Below are positions 5,827-11,422 of a DNA stretch of 11,422 nucleotides, piece by piece (position 1 is the stretch's first letter; every line of letters starts with the position of its first letter). Location: NCBI GenBank assembly GCA_022712835.1, contig JAFLJU010000103.1, forward strand, positions 1 through 11,422, given 5' to 3'. The notes below the pieces were generated by a model. It worked only from the letters and a program-made list of their open reading frames with translations. It was not told where the DNA came from and searched no databases. The translations under genes were made by a program, and so were the position numbers. This DNA is from Desulfobacteraceae bacterium. Lineage in GTDB: Bacteria; Desulfobacterota; Desulfobacteria; Desulfobacterales; Desulfobacteraceae.

Positions 5827-8709
5827 TTAAAGGTTTAGTGTTTGATGGGTGATCTGTTTGGGGTTGTCCGGGTTTTGGGAGTCAATTTCCATGAATTTTG
5901 ACATGTTAACCTCATCCTTCAGGATGGTGGAGGCCATGGTCCCCATGATTTTGGTTCCCCTGTAAAGTCTTTTATTGACCTTGAGGATGGGGATAGCCTC
6001 TTCTCTTTCAAGCCGTTTGGTGGCCCCTTCTTTTTCCTTTTTCACATCCGAAATTTTTTGGTTTATTTCTTCTATGTTTGCATCGCAACTCTGGATCTTA
6101 TTCAACACCGCATCCTGGGCTTCAAAAATGCCTTTGATGCGGTCATCTGCCTGTTCAATGCTTGTTTCAATGTCCTTGAGTTCAGTGGCCCATTTTTGTT
6201 TTTCCTCTTTGCTTTTGGCCTTGCCGATCATGTTCTCTATAAATTCCATTTTCTGGGTCAGTTTTTCCTGGGCAAAGGTCTGGTTGGCCACATCCACATG
6301 GAGGGCATTGTGATCTTCATCAAAAGAGCGTTTTTCATCGATGGTTTCCTGAAGCTCTTTTTGAAAGGCGTCGATTTTAACCTCAAATTTTTCACAAATC
6401 CAGCGGATATGATCATCCACTCCGGTTTTGATGGTGGAGGATTCGGCTTTTTCCGTGCCAATCTGTTTGACGCTTAAGCCCATTCTGGCAGCAATCAGGG
6501 TTGCTGTGATTCGGCCGGTTTCGTTGTTTAATGCTCCGGAGATGAGAATCTGGGAGCCCATGATTTCTCTGGTAATCATCATATTGCCATGGGCAAATAT
6601 TTTGACATTATTCAAAAATTTTGCCTGGACATTTCCCTGGGTTTCAACATGGGAATTGACGATTCCGTTGGATACCTTGAGATCCCCCCGGATCAGAATG
6701 GTACCCCCGTTGATCTCATTTGCGGTCAGGTCATCGCATTCGACTTTAAACCCTTCTTTGACCATGCCGGTCACCAGAACATTTCCGTTGAAATTGATAT
6801 TTCCTGTTTTAAAGTCCACATCCCCTTTTACGGTAAATTGTTCCAGAACACTGATCACGCCTTTGGCATCCATACTGGGCTGGCCCTGGATGATGGCGGT
6901 CAACTGCAACTCATCTTCACTAAATTTTACCCCCTCTCCTCCCAGCAGGGGCACGTCTTCCACGTCTCCCACCAGAAGGGTCTCTCCAAAAATATCTATA
7001 CCAGGTTTGGGGTTTTCCATGGGCTTTTTTTCCGCCAGAACCTGACCTTTTTTCACAAAGGCAGAATCCCCACGGGCGGAAAAATCGATGGAACCGTCTT
7101 CCCGGATGATGCCAGCGGTATCATGCTCTGTGTTAAAATGGTAAATGATCTGGGCAGGGCTTCCCACACTGGCGGGCATCCCCCTGGCCACCACAAATTT
7201 TTCATGGGGGTCTGTGCACTTTTGAATAAAGGATTGGATCTCTTTGTCCGGTAGAATACCATTTTTGATACCCCGTTTCTTGATCATCTGTTTGATGGGG
7301 GTGATATTTGTGGTTCCGTGCACACTTTTGGGGACCCGGATCCAGGCTTCCACCCGGTCTTCTGATACCTGGAGATCCACAAATGCACCCAATTCCGAAG
7401 AAAAAGCAGACGCAGCCTGTTTCTTTTTACCACCGGATCTGTCTTGTCCCGCCATGACTTCATCTCTCAACTGAGCTGCAATCACCTCAGATTCCACCAG
7501 GATATCGCCTAGGAGCATGGTGGCCCCACTGTCCTCAAAATTATTGAGTTGTTTGCGAAGGCCTCTGTCCACATCTTTTTTGCTGGCAACCTCACGGTCC
7601 ATGAGCATTTTCCCAAATTCTCTGTCCAGCAGACGGGTTTCGATGAGGGCTATTTTGGCAAAGAGCCGGCTTAAATCCTTTCTCTGGAGATATTCTTTGG
7701 AAATAAGCACCTTATCAATGGTGAGTCCCGTGGATTGTTCGGTTTCTTTTTCGGCAAGTTCGTCCTGGGCTCTTTCAAGCTCACCCCGGGTAATACACCC
7801 ATCATTAAAGGCCAGGATTCCAAAATCCGGTAACTCTTTATAATCATCAATGACCACCCCTGAAGTGGGTTCGGAGCCGATACCGAATAGGGTGGGCTCA
7901 ACTGCCTGGACCACGTTTTCTATGATCTGGTCTATGATTTCAAAGGTATCCTCTCCAAGGTCATCTATTCCCATGTTTTCAGATGTGCTAGGGGAAAAAG
8001 GGATCTTTTTTCGTTGGGCTATTTCCTCTAACGTGGCAGCAACTTCTTTTCTGGAAATAATAAAGGCTTCCGCCAGGTTTTTTTGGTTCATGGTGATGGT
8101 TCTGGAAAGTAATTCATCCAGTCCCAGAAAAACCTCTTTATATTCAGCCTGTTCTTTTGCTTCGGCAAGTTCTTGGGTCAGGGACTCCACTTGTTCCTTT
8201 TTCTGGACAAGCAGGGCCGTGAAGGCTTTAACACTTTTTTGAGCCTTGGTGGCAATGTCGACCAACTTGGCGTTCTGATTTTTGGTAATATTGAACAGAC
8301 GTTTTCTTTCCTGGAAGTGCTTATAAATAGAAAGTTCTCCCTGAATCTTGAGCAGTAAATCGTCATTATTCCATGGTTTCGAAATATATTGGTGGATTTC
8401 TCCTTTGTTGACGGCATCCACGATGGACTCAAAATCGGAATAACCCGTAATGAGCATTCGTCTGGATTCAGGGCTGAGCATTATACTTTTTTCCAGGAAT
8501 TCGCTGCCGGAAAGCCCAGGCATTCGCTGGTCTGACATGATCAGGAAAAAATGATTCCGGGTATCTTCCAGCAATTTAATTCCCTGCTCGGCATTCAGGG
8601 CGGAGATCACTTTATTAAAGCCTTGTCGCTTTAACACCCGTCTCATATTTTTTACGATGGGTTCATCGTCATCCACTACCAGAATTCCATATTCTTGTGT
8701 TTCAGACAT
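5827..8709 (-). CDS. Receiver-MshEN-like-FapA (DUF342) fusion protein, 960 aa
   Basis: This is a response-regulator-like scaffold. The receiver (1-120) is complete: D13/D14, phospho-Asp D60 in MSDQRMPGLSG, T88 and K111 in YISKPW, of the RpfG/HupR-like subtype. A coiled coil spans about 130-195. Residues 293-422 hold four half-repeats resembling the MshEN (GspE N-terminal) domain; the second pair (363-387 and 398-422) fits best. A lysine-rich linker (425-431) leads to a FapA N-terminal-like domain (about 441-530, with GMPASVG). The DUF342 beta-helix (about 530-770) has repeats such as GDVDFKTGNINFNGNV. A long coiled coil (about 770-905) and a short C-terminal beta domain follow. I chose the ATG at 8709 because GGGGGA precedes it and ETQEYGILVVDDD starts the receiver directly after it; the frame extends 23 residues further upstream, but those are unrelated. 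It starts one base after the stop of the upstream gene, so coupling is likely. Phosphorylation probably controls assembly of the beta-helix; that is inference. Confidence 0.92.
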   Translation of the reverse strand: MSETQEYGILVVDDDEPIVKNMRRVLKRQGFNKVISALNAEQGIKLLEDTRNHFFLIMSDQRMPGLSGSEFLEKSIMLSPESRRMLITGYSDFESIVDAVNKGEIHQYISKPWNNDDLLLKIQGELSIYKHFQERKRLFNITKNQNAKLVDIATKAQKSVKAFTALLVQKKEQVESLTQELAEAKEQAEYKEVFLGLDELLSRTITMNQKNLAEAFIISRKEVAATLEEIAQRKKIPFSPSTSENMGIDDLGEDTFEIIDQIIENVVQAVEPTLFGIGSEPTSGVVIDDYKELPDFGILAFNDGCITRGELERAQDELAEKETEQSTGLTIDKVLISKEYLQRKDLSRLFAKIALIETRLLDREFGKMLMDREVASKKDVDRGLRKQLNNFEDSGATMLLGDILVESEVIAAQLRDEVMAGQDRSGGKKKQAASAFSSELGAFVDLQVSEDRVEAWIRVPKSVHGTTNITPIKQMIKKRGIKNGILPDKEIQSFIQKCTDPHEKFVVARGMPASVGSPAQIIYHFNTEHDTAGIIREDGSIDFSARGDSAFVKKGQVLAEKKPMENPKPGIDIFGETLLVGDVEDVPLLGGEGVKFSEDELQLTAIIQGQPSMDAKGVISVLEQFTVKGDVDFKTGNINFNGNVLVTGMVKEGFKVECDDLTANEINGGTILIRGDLKVSNGIVNSHVETQGNVQAKFLNNVKIFAHGNMMITREIMGSQILISGALNNETGRITATLIAARMGLSVKQIGTEKAESSTIKTGVDDHIRWICEKFEVKIDAFQKELQETIDEKRSFDEDHNALHVDVANQTFAQEKLTQKMEFIENMIGKAKSKEEKQKWATELKDIETSIEQADDRIKGIFEAQDAVLNKIQSCDANIEEINQKISDVKKEKEGATKRLEREEAIPILKVNKRLYRGTKIMGTMASTILKDEVNMSKFMEIDSQNPDNPKQITHQTLNL
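7444..7833 (-). other. MshEN-like tandem half-repeats within the 960-aa protein
   Basis: Residues 363-422 read as two units with the layout (h)(h)Gxx(L)... L/VxxxL/VxxQ: FGKMLMDREV ... RGLRKQ and LLGDILVESEV ... DEVMAGQ, separated by about 11 residues. A more diverged pair precedes them at 293-353 (FGILAFNDGCITRGEL and TIDKVLISKEYLQRKDL). The known MshEN domain is built from two such 24-residue motifs that wrap c-di-GMP. The Arg that normally precedes the Leu-Gly is absent from its exact place in both good motifs (E-F-G and L-L-G), so ligand binding is uncertain. Confidence 0.5.
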
Positions 8710-8710
8710 T

Positions 8711-9436
8711 TTATTCCCCCGGGAGGTTGTCGGGCATTTCAAATCCATTTCGGGTGGCAATCTCCTGGAATTGTTCAAATAATTCAGACATGATGGCGGC
8801 GTATAGGGTGTTGATTTTTTCTTTTTCCAGCAGATTGTTTTCCGTTAGCAGGGCTTCAATTTCATTGATATAGTTGCGGTTTTCAAATCCAGTTTCCATG
8901 CGTTTATTGAGTTGTTCGATCTCTTTGTCCCGTTGAATAATGGCTTTCTGGTGAACGACTGAACTTTTTTTTAAGTCTGTGTTCAGGGTAAATAATTTGG
9001 TGTTCTGGGCCTTGGCAAGCTTGAAAAGTCGGTCATTTTCAATTACCAGTTCATATTGTTCCAGCCCCATTTTTACGGTTTCAATAAAGACATCCTTATT
9101 CCAGGGTTTGGCAATATATCGGTGGATGGACCCTTCGTTTACCGCCCGGGTGACGGCATCCACATCTGCATAACCCGTAAGGAGGAATCGGATGGTGTTT
9201 GGTGTAAGTTTTTTTGCGTTTGCCAGGAATTCAGATCCTTCCATGCCTGGCATCCGTTGGTCTGAAATGATGAGGGAGAATGGGGTTGAAGCTGATTTTA
9301 TTCGGTCCAGGCCTGCCTGGCCGGAATTCATATACACATATTTAGCCCCGATTTGTTTCAGCAATCTGCCAATGGCACTACCCACCTGTTCTTCATCATC
9401 AACGATTAATATGGTGTGATCAAACTTATCTGCCAT
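8711..9436 (-). CDS. Receiver-coiled coil response regulator, 241 aa
   Basis: This is a single receiver (1-120) with a complete active site: D13/D14, phospho-Asp D59 in ISDQRMPGMEG, T87 in LLTGYADVD and K110 in YIAKPWN. It resembles the RpfG/HupR-type receivers and is closest in this window to the receivers of the next two genes. Residues about 125-190 form a coiled coil (LFKLAKAQNTKLFTLNTDL, then a charged helix), ending in a short helical tail without any HTH, HD-GYP, GGDEF or other recognisable output domain. It may act by protein-protein contact, for example hetero-oligomerising through the coiled coil with the FapA fusions, which carry a similar post-receiver segment (RLFNITKNQNAKL). The start at 9436 is supported by GGAGG four bases upstream; the frame extends 30 codons further, but with no receiver homology. 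First gene of the minus-strand unit. Confidence 0.93.
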   Translation of the reverse strand: MADKFDHTILIVDDEEQVGSAIGRLLKQIGAKYVYMNSGQAGLDRIKSASTPFSLIISDQRMPGMEGSEFLANAKKLTPNTIRFLLTGYADVDAVTRAVNEGSIHRYIAKPWNKDVFIETVKMGLEQYELVIENDRLFKLAKAQNTKLFTLNTDLKKSSVVHQKAIIQRDKEIEQLNKRMETGFENRNYINEIEALLTENNLLEKEKINTLYAAIMSELFEQFQEIATRNGFEMPDNLPGE

Positions 9437-9440
9437 CAAA

Positions 9441-9445
9441 CCTCC
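9441..9445 (-). promoter_or_regulatory. Ribosome binding site GGAGG deciding the start at 9436
   Basis: The minus strand reads GGAGG-TTTG-ATG. The strong Shine-Dalgarno match places the start at MADKFDHTILIVDD, immediately before receiver strand 1, rather than at the longer in-frame start at 9526. Confidence 0.8.
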
Positions 9446-9483
9446 AGGTAACGCATTCTTTTTGGGTTGCGTCATGAATATTA

Positions 9484-9508
9484 GGGGCCAGTATGTAATA
9501 GTTACCCC
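9484..9508. repeat. Nested short inverted repeat, candidate operator
   Basis: GGGG (9484-9487) pairs with CCCC (9505-9508), and between them GTAA-TAG-TTAC (9495-9505) forms a second short dyad. It lies about 48-72 bases upstream of the start of the 241-residue receiver gene, where a promoter or operator would sit. The symmetry is short enough to be chance. Confidence 0.25.
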
Positions 9509-9555
9509 AGGCAATATAAAAGTCACTGGGTTTTTGCTGGTTGTATGTATTTACT

Positions 9556-9566
9556 AACCTTAGGTT
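9556..9566. repeat. Short dyad AACCT-T-AGGTT, candidate operator
   Basis: Perfect 5-base arms with a single central base, in the divergent intergenic region about 120 bases from the minus-strand gene start and 235 from the plus-strand one. A possible regulator site, for example for the adjacent MerR-like protein, but MerR operators are usually longer (about 19-20 bases between conserved arms). Weak. Confidence 0.2.
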
Positions 9567-9789
9567 TGAGCCTGAACAGCCCCTTCTTTTAACCCAATTT
9601 TAGTTTAGAATAAAGGTTACTTGGTTCTGTTTTTTTTCTCAAGTGTTTTTTCCCATTGCGCGTTCCCCGCGTGAAAATAATGATTGAAATTGCCCAGGGA
9701 ATTTAATATGTTGGTGAAGTGAAAATTTCAAATCAGTCTTTCTTCAATCGGTGATCTGACATCGCCGGGAAACATAATTGCCAATCTTT

Positions 9790-9794
9790 AAGGA
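9790..9794 (+). promoter_or_regulatory. Ribosome binding site AAGGA for the MerR-like gene
   Basis: AAGGA followed by six bases and the ATG at 9801. Another ATG at 9796 is out of frame and stops after two codons, so 9801 is the start. Confidence 0.75.
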
Positions 9795-9800
9795 TATGAT

Positions 9801-10559
9801 ATGAAGTCAATCCCGCAAATCGCTCAAGAGCTGGATATCTCGTCAACCACCATCCGGGAATATCTAAAACGGTTTAATGAATTCTTTGCAGATCCGGTTG
9901 AGCATGAAGGGGTAAAAGAATACCCCGATGAAACCCTGGAACTGGCCCGGCGGATTCATGGTTATTACCAGACAACGGAGATGACAAAAGATGAGATCCG
10001 TGTGAAGCTTGGCGGGGCTCAGGATTTAGAGGATAACCCTGTGCCGGTTGCATCTGCGCAAGTGACCGCAGCCGCCATGGACCCCGCCCAATTTTCAGCT
10101 TTGGGAGAAAAACTGGATCATTTGATTTCGGTGATTGAAAACCTGACGGCTGCCATTACCGGTGCCGGAGGCGAAACCTTTTCCACTGTTAAAAGAAAAA
10201 TTGGCAGCAATGAAAAACTCAATGAAATAAATGCCCAGATTACGGATATCCTCGAAATGAGTAAGGGAGGGGATACCGAAAATCTTGAGAAAAATGTTCT
10301 GGACGCAGACGGTTCCATTATTTTTTCCTATGGCAGGCTTTCCCCCAATGCCGTGGATACCTTAAATTTTGCAAAGGCCCATAAAAAACCATGGCTCCAC
10401 ATTGACCTTGAATCGGAAAAAAATCCCTCTCCCGTTCTCCGGAAGTGGTTGAATAAATTTGAGGTGAAAGTGCTGAATGTCGCCGGTAAAAGTGCAAGCA
10501 AGGTGCCGGGGCTGCAAAAATCGGTCAATGATATTATATCTCTTGTGCTAAAGGGTTAA
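9801..10559 (+). CDS. MerR-like HTH protein fused to a half molybdenum-carrier-like domain, 252 aa
   Basis: Residues 1-70 look like a MerR-type winged helix-turn-helix (IPQIAQELDISSTTIREYLK, then a wing with YPDETLELARRI), so DNA binding is likely. Residues about 75-160 are a linker with an Ala-rich and then helical segment, probably a dimerisation helix. Residues about 160-252 strongly resemble the C-terminal half of the putative molybdenum carrier family (MoCo_carrier, a SLOG-like Rossmann fold): DADGSIIFSYGRLSP, KPWLHIDL, VLNVAGKSASKVPGL. The family's first half, with its GGQTGVD nucleotide-binding loop, is absent. The protein therefore may not bind ligand on its own, or may use this half as an oligomerisation or partner domain. 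It precedes the membrane-protein gene by 17 bases, probably in one operon, and is divergent from the receiver-FapA operon, which it might regulate. The HTH assignment is fairly sure and the C-terminal family probable; a role in molybdenum metabolism is not shown. Confidence 0.85.
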   Translation: MKSIPQIAQELDISSTTIREYLKRFNEFFADPVEHEGVKEYPDETLELARRIHGYYQTTEMTKDEIRVKLGGAQDLEDNPVPVASAQVTAAAMDPAQFSALGEKLDHLISVIENLTAAITGAGGETFSTVKRKIGSNEKLNEINAQITDILEMSKGGDTENLEKNVLDADGSIIFSYGRLSPNAVDTLNFAKAHKKPWLHIDLESEKNPSPVLRKWLNKFEVKVLNVAGKSASKVPGLQKSVNDIISLVLKG

Positions 10560-10569
10560 TCTATAAATC

Positions 10570-10576
10570 AAGGTGG
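10570..10576 (+). promoter_or_regulatory. Ribosome binding site AAGGTGG, start choice for the membrane protein
   Basis: AAGGTGGGTGA closely matches the anti-Shine-Dalgarno complement. The GTG at 10577 lies inside that match and is too close to the AAGG core (3 bases). The TTG at 10583, in the same frame, is 9 bases from the core and is the better start mechanically. The protein would be two residues shorter. Confidence 0.5.
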
Positions 10577-11413
10577 GTGAAATTGGGATATATTTATGTT
10601 TCCTATTGCATGGTCTTATCTTTGCTGACAATGACTGCTTGCTTTAAGCTTGGAAAACCAAAATGGTGGGCCGCACTTGTCTTGGTTCTTCCTGTTGCAA
10701 CGCCGGTTTTTGTCATTAAATCAAAGAAAGGCGCTCCCGCCATATGGCTTGCCGGTTTCTTCTTAAGCTTTTTTGCCGTTGCGGGCATGGAGTTTTTTTT
10801 ATACACCTCAACCCAGCAAAAAAAGAATCGCCTTCCCCCTATTGTCAGGGAAATGATCTGGCTCAATGGGGGGGTTAAGGACTCCACCATTCAATTGTAC
10901 AATGCGTCGGTTAAGCTGCAAAGCCTGACCATGGCCCAATCCAGGATTACGGATCTTTCAACTGCCCTTGATTTGATTAAACATCTTCGACTATTGGAAA
11001 TAAAAAATCAGGCCGCCATTAACCGGCTACTTTCGTATACCCAGGAACATGGGGAGTATCTCAAACGGCAGAACCTATCCTGGGCATTTTTGATTAACCG
11101 GTTTTATACAAACAACCATGTGACCGTTTACAACAATTCCTGGGAAAAATATCTTGCCGCTTTTGAAGATATGTTGCAATATACCCATGATAATTTTGAT
11201 AATATAATGGAACTTCAGAGTTCCAAGCACATGGCAAACTATGATGCCTATTATATGCGGTATCGAGGCGTCGCAGACGTGCACAACCGGTATAATAAAA
11301 AGCGGATTGATTTCCAAAAGCAATTTATTCAACAAAATCCAGTGGTCAAACCGTTTTTACCAGGGGAGCACCAATTGGGTGCCTTTAAGTTCTGGGATAA
11401 ATTTTCGTTTTAA
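10577..11413 (+). CDS. Inner-membrane protein with three N-terminal helices, unknown function, about 276-278 aa
   Basis: I do not recognise this family. Three hydrophobic segments are clear: residues about 4-22, 31-48 (WWAALVLVLPVATPVFVI) and 54-77 (WLAGFFLSFFAVAGMEFFL), separated by short positively charged loops (KLGKPK and KSKKGAP). The rest (about 80-278) is soluble and mostly helical, rich in Asn, Gln and Tyr, with no cysteine and no catalytic motif I can name. With the basic loops on alternating sides, the long C-terminal domain could lie on either side; the segment count and the KSKKG loop between helices 2 and 3 favour periplasmic exposure, but weakly. A Cys at about residue 22 (LTMTAC) resembles a lipobox but is followed by more membrane helices. 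It starts 17 bases after the MerR-like gene and is probably co-transcribed. The start is GTG 10577 or TTG 10583. The window ends 9 bases after the stop, with no terminator visible. Confidence 0.8.
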   Translation: MKLGYIYVSYCMVLSLLTMTACFKLGKPKWWAALVLVLPVATPVFVIKSKKGAPAIWLAGFFLSFFAVAGMEFFLYTSTQQKKNRLPPIVREMIWLNGGVKDSTIQLYNASVKLQSLTMAQSRITDLSTALDLIKHLRLLEIKNQAAINRLLSYTQEHGEYLKRQNLSWAFLINRFYTNNHVTVYNNSWEKYLAAFEDMLQYTHDNFDNIMELQSSKHMANYDAYYMRYRGVADVHNRYNKKRIDFQKQFIQQNPVVKPFLPGEHQLGAFKFWDKFSF

Positions 11414-11422
11414 CCCAATATT

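Larger units (their letters stand above)
9437..9800. promoter_or_regulatory. Divergent intergenic region between the receiver operon and the MerR-like gene
   Basis: This 364-base AT-rich stretch separates two divergently transcribed units, so it should hold promoters for both. I found no convincing -35/-10 pair with correct spacing and no sigma-54 site. Visible elements are: GTAATAGTTAC nested in a GGGG/CCCC inverted repeat (9484-9508); AACCTTAGGTT (9556-9566); T-runs at about 9630-9650; and a small CGCG-TTCCC-CGCG hairpin at about 9659-9671. There is no tRNA, no riboswitch I recognise and no small ORF with a good ribosome binding site. Confidence 0.6.

Noticed and set aside
6589..7254. Open frame of 221 codons on the plus strand inside the 960-aa FapA gene
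   Set aside because: Antisense to the beta-helix repeats whose periodic Gly/Val codons keep the opposite strand open; no ribosome binding site or recognisable domain.
9591..9633. AACCCAA ... TTGGTT followed by eight T, resembling a terminator on the plus strand
   Set aside because: The loop would be over 20 bases, the stem is short and imperfect, and no plus-strand gene lies upstream for it to terminate.
9684..9709. TTGAAA and TAATAT as a promoter for the MerR-like gene
   Set aside because: The spacer is 14 bases, too short for a standard sigma-70 promoter.
10577..10645. Lipoprotein signal (LTMTAC) at the start of the membrane protein
   Set aside because: The -3 residue is Met, and two more membrane helices with basic loops follow directly, which fits a multi-pass protein better.
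10868..10874. Run of seven G as a phase-variation tract
   Set aside because: The frame reads through intact (Asn-Gly-Gly-Val), the run is short, and nothing else suggests a contingency gene.
1..11422. CRISPR arrays, insertion sequences, tRNA or rRNA genes, prophage or toxin-antitoxin genes
   Set aside because: No regularly spaced repeats, transposase or integrase motifs, terminal inverted repeats or structured RNA signatures were found on either strand.

Overview
The window carries seven protein genes, six complete and one cut by the left edge, and nothing else of size. Moderate GC, long multidomain signalling proteins, cytosolic receiver-first histidine kinases and receiver-FapA fusions suggest a Gram-negative environmental bacterium. 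A Desulfobacterota (Desulfobacteraceae-like) member is my best guess, but this rests on the style of the proteins and not on a marker gene.

Left block, plus strand, 1-3290: two histidine kinases overlapping by ATGA. The first is a large hybrid kinase with an intact catalytic core followed by two receivers and an HPt domain. Each of these downstream relay modules lacks a key residue (Asp to Asn in receiver 1, a damaged acidic pocket in receiver 2, phospho-accepting His to Gln in HPt). The second is an apparently competent receiver-kinase (REC, coiled coil, HisKA, HATPase).

Middle block, minus strand, read 9436 to 3306: three consecutive genes starting with paralogous receiver domains. In transcription order they are a 241-residue receiver/coiled-coil protein with a complete active site; a 960-residue receiver/coiled-coil/MshEN-like/FapA (DUF342) protein with a complete receiver; and an about 806-residue receiver/FapA protein whose receiver has lost essentially every catalytic residue and whose start codon appears to be missing or non-canonical. 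The first two genes are one base apart. This block converges on the kinase block with only 15 bases between stop codons.

Right block, plus strand, 9801-11413: across a 364-base divergent intergenic region lies a MerR-like helix-turn-helix protein fused to what looks like only the second half of a putative molybdenum-carrier (MoCo_carrier, SLOG-like) fold. It is followed after 17 bases by a three-helix inner-membrane protein of unknown function.

How they may work together (inference): the kinases feed phosphate to the two competent receivers of the facing operon, which control two FapA-type beta-helix scaffold proteins. One scaffold is phosphorylation-responsive and perhaps a nucleotide (c-di-GMP) sensor; the other is constitutive. 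FapA proteins are linked to polar/flagellar assembly in Vibrio, so an envelope, polarity or motility output is plausible. No flagellar or pilus gene is visible here to confirm it. This receiver-MshEN-FapA cassette is the best candidate for an undescribed system in the window.
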